NCBI GenBank assembly: GCA_013816225.1
Contig: JACDEQ010000018.1
Span: 1-16,203, forward strand
Length of the DNA: 16,203 nt
Direction: 5' to 3'
Origin: Armatimonadota bacterium
GTDB lineage: Bacteria > Armatimonadota > Fimbriimonadia > Fimbriimonadales > ATM1
Part shown: positions 1 through 6,685 of the stretch, piece after piece
Position numbering within the stretch: the first letter of the stretch is position 1
How the letters are laid out: each line of letters begins with the position of its first letter
Translations under genes and position numbers: made by a program
Notes under the pieces: model-generated
Seen by the model: only the letters and a program-made list of their open reading frames with translations
Told to the model about the DNA's origin: nothing
The model's database searches: none

Positions 1-180
1 CACGGGTTCGACCTGGCGATGAGCCGGTTCACGTTCGCGAACGACCCCGCCCTCGACAGGACCACGATCGGAACGACGCCCGGATTTTTGGAGCACGGGA
101 TTCTGATTCTGTTGATGCTCTTCCTAATTTCTCAAATTATGCGGGCTGTGGAGTTCGGTATCTTCAAGCTTAAGATATGA
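1..180 (+). CDS. C-terminal end of an unidentified membrane protein (partial)
   Basis: An open frame enters at base 1 and ends at TGA 178-180, giving 59 residues with no start in the window. The visible part has a polar stretch (AMSRFTFANDPALDRTTIG) followed by one hydrophobic segment (GILILLMLFLISQIM) and a short basic tail ending FKLKI. This looks like the last transmembrane helix and cytoplasmic tail of a polytopic or anchored membrane protein. Its stop overlaps the next start codon as ATGA, so it is probably translationally coupled to the AccB-like gene and belongs to the same operon. I do not recognise the family from this fragment. Confidence 0.6.
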   Translation, partial: HGFDLAMSRFTFANDPALDRTTIGTTPGFLEHGILILLMLFLISQIMRAVEFGIFKLKI

Positions 181-563
181 TCGGCTTCGCGAGTGAAGAG
201 GTAGAGCGTTTGGTCCGGCTGGCCGATGCCAAAGGGCTAACGTATATCGGCATCGAATCCGGCGATCGAGAGATTGTGCTCGAGTTCGGTGGCGCTTCTG
301 TCGCTGCCGTTCCGCCGTGTGCCCACACCGAATTCGTCCCAGAAACGGTCGTAATCAAGAGCGGATACGTCGGATACTTCCGGCACGAGGCAGACGTCGG
401 CGCTTTCGTAGAGGCCGGCGACGTTGTGGGTATTGTCGAAGCGCTCGGCCTACCTAACGATGTGGTGGCCCACGTCGACGCGATTGTCGAAGAGCTATTG
501 GCGGACGACGGGCAAACGGTAGAGTACGGACAGCCGGTTGCGAAGGTAAGGGTCTCCAAATGA
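177..563 (+). CDS. AccB/BCCP-like protein lacking the biotinylated lysine (BADC-like)
   Basis: The 128-residue protein has the architecture of the biotin carboxyl carrier protein of acetyl-CoA carboxylase. An AccB-type N-terminal region (residues 5-38, EEVERLVRLADAKGLTYIGI) and a linker are followed by a C-terminal biotinyl/lipoyl domain (about 55-126) with YVGYFRHEADVGAFVEAGDV and EELLADDGQTVEYGQPVAKV, which matches the BCCP ending closely. The motif that should read EAMKM reads EALGL at residues 88-92, so Gly91 (codon GGC, 447-449) replaces the Lys that carries biotin. As written it cannot be biotinylated there. It lies two genes upstream of accC, its start overlaps the preceding stop (ATGA), and its own stop overlaps the next start (ATGA). 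Established precedent: plant BADC proteins are BCCP homologues without the Lys that modulate ACCase. A regulatory or structural role here is inference. An automated annotation would probably call this accB. Confidence 0.85.
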   Translation: MIGFASEEVERLVRLADAKGLTYIGIESGDREIVLEFGGASVAAVPPCAHTEFVPETVVIKSGYVGYFRHEADVGAFVEAGDVVGIVEALGLPNDVVAHVDAIVEELLADDGQTVEYGQPVAKVRVSK

Positions 564-931
564 ACAAGAGAGGATTTTCGATGATCGGGTTGCTGTTTGC
601 CGTTGTGGTGGTCGGCGTCATGGTTCTCATCTTCTTGGGCGACGATTTCGGGATGGGGACGTCGCTGCCCGAAAGGCCGGACGGTGAAGGCAGGACGTCG
701 ATTGGCAAAGTCGCTGCGCGGACAAAGGACGAGGTTTGTCGTAGCAACCTGAGGCAGGTAAACATGGCCGTGCAGATCGAGCAAAATAGCGGTAATACGC
801 CGAGCAGCTTTTCGGACCTGCCCGGGATCGGGCCAGCCATGCAGAAGTGTCCGATCGGGGAGGAGGCATACTACTTCGATGCCGCCGCGGGCAAGGTAAC
901 CTGTCCGCACCCCGGACACGAAAACTTCTGA
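560..931 (+). CDS. Small type IV prepilin-like protein
   Basis: The 123-residue protein starts with a five-residue leader, MNKRG, then FSMIGLLFAVVVVGVMVLIF. This is the layout of a class I prepilin, with PilD-type cleavage after Gly5 and a hydrophobic helix of about 19 residues. The mature position +5, normally Glu, is Gly (codon GGG). The rest is a short periplasmic domain with three cysteines (VCRSN, QKCPI, VTCPH) and a C-terminal AYYFDAAAGKVTCPHPGHEN, similar to the YDP-x-TG-x-V-x-CP-x-H tail seen in many small pilin-like proteins. The start overlaps the AccB-like stop as ATGA. The stop at 929-931 abuts the accC start at 932, so it is embedded in the acc gene run. A minor pilin or pseudopilin role is likely, but no other pilus gene is in view. 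A simple membrane-anchored protein with a chance leader is the alternative. Confidence 0.75.
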   Translation: MNKRGFSMIGLLFAVVVVGVMVLIFLGDDFGMGTSLPERPDGEGRTSIGKVAARTKDEVCRSNLRQVNMAVQIEQNSGNTPSSFSDLPGIGPAMQKCPIGEEAYYFDAAAGKVTCPHPGHENF

Positions 932-2278
932 ATGTTCAGCAAGATTCTCATCGCTAACCGAGGCGAGATTGCCTGTCGTATTATTCGCGCCTGCAATGAG
1001 CTCGGCGTGAAGACGGTCGCGATCTACAGCGAGGCCGACCGTGAAAGCCTCCACGTTCAAATGGCCGAGGAAAGCGTATGTGTGGGGGCAGCCACGAACT
1101 CGGACAGCTACCTCAACATGCCCAACGTCCTGATGGCGGCGGTTATCACGGGGTCTGACGCGGTTCATCCCGGATACGGCTACTTTTCAGAGCGCCAGAA
1201 TTTTGCGGATTCGCTCCAAGCCCTTGGAATTTCGTTCATCGGTCCTCCTGTCGAAGCCATCGCACGAATGGGTGACAAGGCCTCGGCCCGAGAAGCCGCG
1301 ATCGCTGCAAATTGCCCGGTTGTTTCAGGTTCGCAAGGCATCGTCGAGGACGCAGACGACGCGCTCGCCGAAGCAGAGCGTATCGGATTTCCGGTTCTTA
1401 TCAAGGCGTCCGCAGGAGGCGGCGGAAAGGGCATCCGCAAGGCCGAGTCGGCCGGGGACTTTCCGAAGCTGATGCGGCTCGCCCAGCAAGAGGCGGATGC
1501 CAGCTTCGGCAGCGGCGACGTTTACCTGGAGAAGTTCGTAGAGAAGCCGCGGCATGTGGAGGTTCAAATCCTCGCAGATACCCATGGAACTTGCATTTCG
1601 CTGGGCGAACGCGAGTGTTCGGTCCAGAACCTGCGGCACCAAAAAATGATCGAAGAAGCGCCGTTTGCTCTGCTGTGTGAGGAACAGCGGCATGAAATGG
1701 GTGCGGCGGCCGTACGGCTGGCGAAGGCGGTCGGATACGCGAACGCCGGGACGATGGAATTCTTGATGGACGATTCGGGAGCCTATTACTTTATCGAGAT
1801 GAACACCCGCCTGCAGGTCGAGCATACGGTGACTGAGCAAGTGACCGGAATCGATATCGTGCGGCAGATGATCAAAATCGCCGCCGGCGAAAAACTCCCG
1901 ATGGCACAGGAGGGGGTCCGCTGGACGGGGCATTCGATCGAAGCCCGAATTACCGCAGAAGACCCGGCGAACAATTTTGCGCCGAGCTGCGGGAGGGTAA
2001 CAGCGTGGGAGCCACCGTCGGGCCCGGCTATAAGGATGGAAAGCCACGTCTACGCCGGTTTCACGATCAGCCCGTTTTACGATCCGATGATCGCAAAGCT
2101 GATTGTAACGGCCGATACACGCGACAACGCAATAGACACGCTGAGAGATGCGCTGGATAGCTTTCGAGTTGAAGGGATCCGCACAAACATTCCGTTCCTT
2201 CGCCGTCTCATCGACGACGAGAGATTTCGATCAGGCAATCTCGACACGAGCTTCGTTCCGACGGTGATGAGCGAGTAG
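932..2278 (+). CDS. accC: Acetyl-CoA carboxylase, biotin carboxylase subunit
   Basis: The 448-residue protein matches full-length AccC (about 450 residues), which uses ATP and bicarbonate to carboxylate biotin on BCCP in the first step of fatty acid synthesis. In order: the N-terminal fold FSKILIANRGEIACRIIRAC, HPGYGYFSE, the ATP-grasp Gly-rich loop KASAGGGGKGIRK (about 161-173), catalytic FIEMNTRLQVEH (about 289-300, with the Glu, Asn and Arg equivalents of E. coli 288-296), SIEARITAEDP containing the Arg338 equivalent, and a C-terminal SFRVEGIRTNIPFLRRLIDD. The usual CSxQRRHQK loop is CSVQNLRHQK (229-238), one residue longer, although His236 and Lys238 fall at E. coli numbering. The usual EEAPSP reads EEAPFA. 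The start directly follows the prepilin stop with no gap, and nusB follows after one base. Its obvious partner, the AccB-like protein upstream, lacks the biotin Lys. The family call is very secure. Confidence 0.96.
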   Translation: MFSKILIANRGEIACRIIRACNELGVKTVAIYSEADRESLHVQMAEESVCVGAATNSDSYLNMPNVLMAAVITGSDAVHPGYGYFSERQNFADSLQALGISFIGPPVEAIARMGDKASAREAAIAANCPVVSGSQGIVEDADDALAEAERIGFPVLIKASAGGGGKGIRKAESAGDFPKLMRLAQQEADASFGSGDVYLEKFVEKPRHVEVQILADTHGTCISLGERECSVQNLRHQKMIEEAPFALLCEEQRHEMGAAAVRLAKAVGYANAGTMEFLMDDSGAYYFIEMNTRLQVEHTVTEQVTGIDIVRQMIKIAAGEKLPMAQEGVRWTGHSIEARITAEDPANNFAPSCGRVTAWEPPSGPAIRMESHVYAGFTISPFYDPMIAKLIVTADTRDNAIDTLRDALDSFRVEGIRTNIPFLRRLIDDERFRSGNLDTSFVPTVMSE

Positions 2279-2279
2279 T

Positions 2280-2702
2280 ATGTCTTCTGCGTCCAGACGC
2301 AAGGCGAGGCTCGTCGCGTTTAAGGCGCTCTATGCAATCGACGTAGGTGGGCAAAGAACGGAAGAAGCGCTTGAGAGCGCCCTTGCAGAGGCTCAGCTCA
2401 CACCCGACAACCGGATATTTGCCGAAGCTCTTGTGCGCGGGACGATGGAGAAGCGGTCGGATATCGACACGAGACTCGAAGGGCTCGCACGCGATTATTC
2501 GCTCGACAGGATGGCGGCCATCGACCGGACGCTGCTGCGCCTCGGGGCATACGAGATATTGTTTCACGAAGATACGCCTACGGCGGTGGCGATCAACGAG
2601 GTCGTGAGCGTGGCGAAGAAGTACAGCACGGCGGAGAGTGGCAAATTCATCAATGGCATACTCGGCGAACTCGATAGGCGGAAAGATGGCCCAGATTCTT
2701 GA
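2280..2702 (+). CDS. nusB: Transcription antitermination protein NusB
   Basis: The 140-residue protein has normal NusB length and the family's two signatures: the N-terminal SRRKARLVAFKALYAIDV and the C-terminal INEVVSVAKKYSTAESGKFI followed by NGILGEL. The middle MAAIDRTLLRLGAYEIL is also typical. NusB binds boxA RNA with NusE (S10) and promotes antitermination of rRNA operons, and it acts in the cytoplasm. The start lies one base after the accC stop (TAG-T-ATG), and the end overlaps the folD start by 17 bases, so the three genes are very probably cotranscribed. nusB next to folD is a familiar bacterial arrangement. Confidence 0.96.
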   Translation: MSSASRRKARLVAFKALYAIDVGGQRTEEALESALAEAQLTPDNRIFAEALVRGTMEKRSDIDTRLEGLARDYSLDRMAAIDRTLLRLGAYEILFHEDTPTAVAINEVVSVAKKYSTAESGKFINGILGELDRRKDGPDS

Positions 2703-3540
2703 CGGCAAGGCCTTAAGCAGTCGGATACGCAATGAGCTTGCATCGCGCGTCGAGGCCCTAAGCGAGCGGGGTGTTGTACCAAGACTGGATGTCTTGGTCG
2801 CTGCGGACGATCCGTCCAGCATCACTTACGTTAATATGAAGCAGCAGTGGGCCGACAAGATTGGGATTGTCGGCGAGTCGTGGCAGGTAACGGCCGACAC
2901 CACCCAGGACTGGCTCATCGATAAACTGGGCGAACTGAATGCCGACCCGGGCGTCCATGGAGTGCTGCTGCAGCATCCATTGCCGAGGCACCTCGACGAG
3001 GCGGCGGCGTTGGAAGCTCTGGGACCGGGGAAAGATGTGGACGGCATCTCGCCTCAATCTTTAGGAAGGCTCCTGACCGGTGCGAAGGGCTTTCGTTGCG
3101 CGACGCCGCTGGGCATGATGCGCCTGCTCGACGAGTACGGTTTGCAGTGCGAGGGCAAGCACGCCGTCGTCATCGGCCGGAGCGTGATCTTGGGCAAGCC
3201 GGCGGCGCTCATGCTGTTGGAGAGGAATGCGACCGTAACGATCTGCCACAGCCGCACACAGGGGCTTCAGGATATTTGCCGTGCGGCGGATCTCTTGGTT
3301 GCCGCGGTAGGACGTGCAGAGATGGTCACGGGCAACTGGATCAAACCCGGGGCCATCGTCCTCGATGCCGGATACAACAGGGTCGAAGGCAGATCCGGCG
3401 ACGTGGGCGATGTGGAGGTCTCGTCGGCGTCCGAAGCCGCCGGTTGGATATCACCCGTTCCTGGCGGCGTCGGGCCCATGACAGTCACGATGCTGCTCTC
3501 GAACGTGGTCGATGCCGCCGAAACGGCTCCCTCCAACTGA
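2686..3540 (+). CDS. folD: Bifunctional methylenetetrahydrofolate dehydrogenase / methenyltetrahydrofolate cyclohydrolase
   Basis: The 284-residue protein is of normal FolD length. It interconverts 5,10-methylene-, methenyl- and 10-formyl-THF with NADP in one-carbon metabolism. Visible landmarks are SSITYVNMKQQWADKIGI with catalytic Tyr48 and Lys52, LLQHPLPRHLD, PGKDVDGISPQSLGRL, ATPLGMMRLLDEYG, the Rossmann motif VVIGRSVILGKPAALMLLER and the C-terminal PGGVGPMTVTMLL. I chose ATG 2686 (MAQILDGKALS) because it matches the usual FolD N-terminus. The frame stays open upstream to ATG 2638, but those 16 residues are simply nusB coding sequence in another frame. The start lies inside the nusB end (17-base overlap), with GGCGGAAAG just upstream as a weak ribosome site. 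It is the last gene of the + strand block. Confidence 0.96.
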   Translation: MAQILDGKALSSRIRNELASRVEALSERGVVPRLDVLVAADDPSSITYVNMKQQWADKIGIVGESWQVTADTTQDWLIDKLGELNADPGVHGVLLQHPLPRHLDEAAALEALGPGKDVDGISPQSLGRLLTGAKGFRCATPLGMMRLLDEYGLQCEGKHAVVIGRSVILGKPAALMLLERNATVTICHSRTQGLQDICRAADLLVAAVGRAEMVTGNWIKPGAIVLDAGYNRVEGRSGDVGDVEVSSASEAAGWISPVPGGVGPMTVTMLLSNVVDAAETAPSN

Positions 3541-3587
3541 TGCAAGCGCAGTCGCAGCGATGCTAAGCAGCCGTCGGCATCATGTAC

Positions 3588-3623
3588 TAGCTGGGCGCAG
3601 GCACCGTGCAGTAGCTGGGCGCA
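3588..3623. repeat. 12-bp direct repeat in the convergent intergenic gap
   Basis: TAGCTGGGCGCA occurs at 3588-3599 and again at 3612-3623, 24 bases apart start to start. It lies in the 155-bp gap between the convergent ends of folD and the stalk-domain gene. The function is unknown, and it may be a remnant of a small duplication. Confidence 0.5.
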
Positions 3624-3638
3624 TGCCATGGCGCTCCA
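3616..3638. terminator. Possible hairpin between convergent genes
   Basis: TGGGCGC (3616-3622) can pair with GCGCTCCA (3631-3638) with one bulged T across an 8-base loop, a 7-bp GC-rich stem. It lies between the ends of folD (+) and the stalk-domain gene (-), where a bidirectional terminator would be expected. No clear T-run follows on either strand, so the intrinsic terminator call is weak. Confidence 0.3.
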
Positions 3639-3695
3639 GTGCCGGACCGCACTAACCCAGGGGAGTGCCAGCATCTGCCTCGGGCGAGCGATGGT

Positions 3696-5378
3696 TTACG
3701 CCTTCTCGACCTTCACCACCTTCTTGGGCGACTCTTTGCCGGCGTCGCTGATTGCGATTACGGTGATCGTGAACTTGGTGTCTTGGCCCCCGAGCGGCGT
3801 GTCCAGTTCGAACGGCGCGCTGCGGAAGTTCCCTTGAGCGTCGGTGGTCAGCGCTTGATCGCCGATCGTCCCCGACATCGCAATCGCGCCGAGCAGCGAC
3901 GTCGTGTACTCCACCTTCACGCGTATCTTCGTGTTCGGAGCGGCAGTACCGCGTACGACCATCGGCGAGTTCACCTTTGCGCCGTCAGCCGGCGAAGTGA
4001 CCTTCGGCGCGTCCAGCTCAGAGGTCGAAGCCGACGCGTTGATCCTGTCCTTGGCCTCGACGGTGTACTTGTTGTTGCCGACTTCGAGCGTCGCGATCAC
4101 GGGCGCGTTCGAGAGGTCTTCGCCCCTGCGAACGGTGTAGCGGCCGACATACACGCCGTCGGGGTTCTCACTCATCGGCATGTTCTGATTCCTGCCGACG
4201 TCGAATGTAGCTCTGCCGCCCTTCGCGCCTTCGAGGCGCACCGTAATGACATCGCCCGGCTCGACGCGAGTGGGCGCGTCGTGCGTCAGCAGCTTGATCT
4301 CGCTCGTTGCGTCGGCAACCGTAAATGCCCACGACTTGGACACGCGGTTGCCAGCCCGATCCTCAGCGGAGACCGTCGCGACGTTCCGGCCGATTATGAT
4401 TTGATCCGGCCTTAGGTTGGCGAAGGACGGCGTGATGGTCGCCTGATCCGTCACGTCTCTGCCGTTGACGATCATTCTGACCGTGGCGGGGTCGATGCCA
4501 CTGCCGCTCCCATCATCGAAGACTGCTGACACGCTGACCTGACCCCTCACTACGCGTGCGTTCGCTTCAGGAAGAATCGTGGCGATTCTCGGGGCCTCCG
4601 TATCGACAGAAAGACGGTTGGCTGCTTGAATCAGCCGCTCGTCACGGCCGATCCTCAGAACGCCGAGAACGCTGGCTCCGGCGAGATTGACCGCCGTCCC
4701 GGCAGGCGGAACTGTCCAGGAACCCGCATATCGGCCGTCATTGACTTCACGCATGGCGACATTGTCGACAATGCCGGGGATACGGAAACTGGCTTGGCCG
4801 TTCGGCGTGCCCACCATCGATACCTGAAGAACGTCGCCGGGCCTCAGCCAGCCGGTTGAGTCGTGCGAGAAGGATTGGATTTCCAGCGCTCCGCCACCCC
4901 CCCCGGGTGGGTTGCCGCCTCCGCCACCCCCCCCGGGTGGGTTGCCGCCTCCGCCGGGGTCGCCGCCTCCGGTCGTTGAAATCACTACGCTCTTGGTTGA
5001 TTCGATCCATCTGACGTCGGCGCCGAGCGACTCGCCCATGAAACGTAGCGGCACCATGGTGCTGCCCATGACAGTCGCCGCGGGAACGTCGAGCATAACG
5101 GTCCGCCCGTTCACGAGTGCGCTTCGGTCACCGAGGCCGAGCTCGAGGTCGGTATTGCCGCGTCGGGCAATGATCGTTCTTGTCGCCGCTCTGTATTCGA
5201 CGTAGGCGCCCATCGCTTCGAGAACGCCCCGCAAGGGAACCATTACGCGGCCGGACATCATCATAGGACCGGCGCCCTGGAAGGACACCGTTCGCCCGTC
5301 CACCGTTACGCCAATACCCTGGGCGGCGGTCATACCTGCCGACGCACACATCAAAATGCATAAAAAAACCTTCTTCAT
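3696..5378 (-). CDS. Secreted stalk-domain (copper amine oxidase N-like) protein with Ig-like modules
   Basis: The 560-residue protein begins MKKVFLCILMCASAGMTAAQ, a clear signal peptide. Residues about 21-135 hold two copies of the Cu_amine_oxidN1-type repeat (VDGRTVSFQG...RVMVPLRGVLEAMGAYVEY and VNGRTVMLD...TMVPLRFMGESLGADVRW). A Gly/Pro-rich linker (about 136-162) follows, then about 400 residues of beta-rich Ig/FnIII-like modules. Two of these are duplicates of each other (RPGDVLQVSMVGTPNGQASF and EPGDVITVRLEGAKGGRATF). The final part (KVTSPADGAKVNSPMVVRGT) resembles a Big-type Ig domain. It is probably a cell-surface or extracellular structural or adhesive protein; despite the domain name, nothing implies an amine oxidase. 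ATG 5378 is chosen for the signal peptide and the AAGGAG site. The open frame continues upstream to 5501, but that part overlaps fahA and has no such features. It is the last gene of the - strand run, 38 bases after fahA. Confidence 0.9.
   Translation of the reverse strand: MKKVFLCILMCASAGMTAAQGIGVTVDGRTVSFQGAGPMMMSGRVMVPLRGVLEAMGAYVEYRAATRTIIARRGNTDLELGLGDRSALVNGRTVMLDVPAATVMGSTMVPLRFMGESLGADVRWIESTKSVVISTTGGGDPGGGGNPPGGGGGGGNPPGGGGGALEIQSFSHDSTGWLRPGDVLQVSMVGTPNGQASFRIPGIVDNVAMREVNDGRYAGSWTVPPAGTAVNLAGASVLGVLRIGRDERLIQAANRLSVDTEAPRIATILPEANARVVRGQVSVSAVFDDGSGSGIDPATVRMIVNGRDVTDQATITPSFANLRPDQIIIGRNVATVSAEDRAGNRVSKSWAFTVADATSEIKLLTHDAPTRVEPGDVITVRLEGAKGGRATFDVGRNQNMPMSENPDGVYVGRYTVRRGEDLSNAPVIATLEVGNNKYTVEAKDRINASASTSELDAPKVTSPADGAKVNSPMVVRGTAAPNTKIRVKVEYTTSLLGAIAMSGTIGDQALTTDAQGNFRSAPFELDTPLGGQDTKFTITVIAISDAGKESPKKVVKVEKA
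4891..4950. repeat. Perfect 30-bp tandem duplication with C8 tracts
   Basis: Bases 4891-4920 and 4921-4950 are identical 30-mers, each beginning CCGCCACCCCCCCCGGGTGG. They encode the Gly/Pro linker of the stalk-domain protein on the - strand (about GGNPPGGGGG per unit). Thirty bases is ten codons, so copy-number change would stay in frame. The C8 run inside each unit is a slippage-prone homopolymer that would shift the frame if it changed by one base. Confidence 0.95.
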
Positions 5379-5384
5379 GATTGT

Positions 5385-5390
5385 CTCCTT
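5385..5390 (-). promoter_or_regulatory. Ribosome binding site for the stalk-domain gene
   Basis: AAGGAG on the - strand lies 6 bases before ATG 5378. It decides the start in favour of the signal-peptide methionine over upstream in-frame starts. Confidence 0.8.
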
Positions 5391-5416
5391 GACTTTGGTT
5401 ACCACCTTAAAGACGA

Positions 5417-6685
5417 CTAACTCGCCGGCTCTGTACTCAAAGCCGGCATTACTTTGCCTCCTGCTTCGCCGAAACCGATTTTGTATCCGTCGCCTTGGCA
5501 CCAGCCCGTGAGGGCAATTTCGTCTCCGTCTTCGACGAATTTGCGCTGTTCCCCGGTTTCAGCCAAAGTAATCGGCTCTTCGCCTCCCCAGGCGAGCTCG
5601 AGCATCGAGCCGTATGAGTCAGGGCTGTCTCCTGAAACCGTGCCCGAAGCGTAAAGGTCGCCCACTTGGACGTTCGTGCCGTTTACGCACTGGTGAGTCA
5701 ATTGCTGTGCCATATTCCAGTACATGTTCTTGTAATTTGTCCGGCAGATCGTTTGCGGTTTGCTCATTTTCTCGCTCTTTAGCAGCACCTCGAGAGCTAT
5801 ATCGTATGTCCATGCCCGGTCGCATAGCAGGTACGGAAGGACGGGAGGGTCCTGCACGGTGCCGGAAATTCGGAAAGGCTCAAGCGCATCCATCGTGACG
5901 ACCCAAGGCGAAATCGTCGTGGCAAATGATTTCGCAAGAAATGGACCTAGCGGCTGATACTCCCATTTCTGAATATCGCGCGCCGACCAGTCGTTTACCA
6001 AAACCATTCCGAAAATGTAATCCTCAGCTTCGGCCGTCGAGACCTGTTGTCCCAGAGGGTTCGCCTTGCCGGTAAAGAAACCCACTTCGAGCTCGAAATC
6101 GAGGTTTCGGCTCGGGCCGTAAATTGGAACTTCCGCGTTCTGGGGCATGGTTTGGCCGTTCGGACGGCGGACCGGCGTCCCGGATACCACCACGCTCGAA
6201 GCGCGCCCGTTGTAGCCGACCGGTAAGTGCTTCCAGTTGGGCATCAAAGGATTGTCGGGCCTGAGCATTTTGCCGACATTTGTCGCATGTTGCTCCGAGG
6301 AATAAAAATCGACGAACGCCCCGATCTTCATCGGCAGATGAAATACCACGTCCGATTGCTTGTGGAGCGATTTGCTCAATAATTCTTCATCATCGCGAAC
6401 TAACGGATTGTCTTCGCTAAGGATTTCGGTCAGGCATTTTCGTAGTTCGGCCCAGATCGGCCTGCCCTGAGCGACAAACTCGTTGAGAGCATGTAGGGCG
6501 AAAACATTATGAGGCGCCAAACCTTTTGGGAGCATGCCCGCGTTGTACAGAAAACTCAGATCTAGGACGTAGCTGCCTATTCCGACCCCGACCCTGGGTG
6601 ATTCGTGGTAATAGGAAAAAACGCAATAGGGCAGGTTTTCTATCGGAAAATGGCTGTCAGCCGAGACCTCTACCCAGGACCTCAT
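5417..6685 (-). CDS. fahA: Fumarylacetoacetase
   Basis: The 422-residue protein is the length of eukaryotic-type FAH, which hydrolyses 4-fumarylacetoacetate to fumarate and acetoacetate in the last step of tyrosine/homogentisate degradation. Signatures: FVDFYSSEQHATNVGKMLR with Asp126, Tyr128, catalytic His133 and Arg142 at the same numbers as mammalian FAH; LDFELEVGFF with the two metal-binding Glu; VNDWSARDIQKWEY with the metal Asp; PLGPFLAKSF with the Lys; ASGTVSGDSPDSYGSMLEL with the catalytic-site Glu; and the C-terminal GWCQGDGYKIGFGEAGGKV. The usually conserved VGYHGRASS is VGYNGRASS (Asn159), next to the substrate-site Tyr. The start overlaps the upstream unknown gene's stop as ATGA, with AGGAG just upstream. 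No other homogentisate-pathway gene is in view. Confidence 0.96.
   Translation of the reverse strand: MRSWVEVSADSHFPIENLPYCVFSYYHESPRVGVGIGSYVLDLSFLYNAGMLPKGLAPHNVFALHALNEFVAQGRPIWAELRKCLTEILSEDNPLVRDDEELLSKSLHKQSDVVFHLPMKIGAFVDFYSSEQHATNVGKMLRPDNPLMPNWKHLPVGYNGRASSVVVSGTPVRRPNGQTMPQNAEVPIYGPSRNLDFELEVGFFTGKANPLGQQVSTAEAEDYIFGMVLVNDWSARDIQKWEYQPLGPFLAKSFATTISPWVVTMDALEPFRISGTVQDPPVLPYLLCDRAWTYDIALEVLLKSEKMSKPQTICRTNYKNMYWNMAQQLTHQCVNGTNVQVGDLYASGTVSGDSPDSYGSMLELAWGGEEPITLAETGEQRKFVEDGDEIALTGWCQGDGYKIGFGEAGGKVMPALSTEPAS

Noticed and set aside
170..1168. Long - strand open frame opposite the AccB-like, prepilin and accC genes
   Set aside because: It is fully antisense to three genes with clear family signatures. 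Its product is low-complexity and Ser/Thr/Pro/His-rich with no recognisable motif, as expected for a shadow in GC-rich DNA.
2638..2685. Upstream in-frame start for folD
   Set aside because: The extra 16 residues are nusB coding sequence in another frame and are not part of the FolD N-terminus, which begins normally at MAQILDGK.
3639..4415. 258-codon + strand open frame opposite the stalk-domain gene
   Set aside because: Arg-rich product with no motif. The opposite strand has a signal peptide, a known domain and a strong ribosome site.
3696..5378. Calling the stalk-domain protein a copper amine oxidase
   Set aside because: Only the N-terminal non-catalytic repeat is present. There is no topaquinone-site domain, so the name would mislead.
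5379..5501. Longer N-terminus for the stalk-domain protein
   Set aside because: It would overlap the fahA end by 85 bases and bury the signal peptide. AAGGAG before ATG 5378 settles the start.
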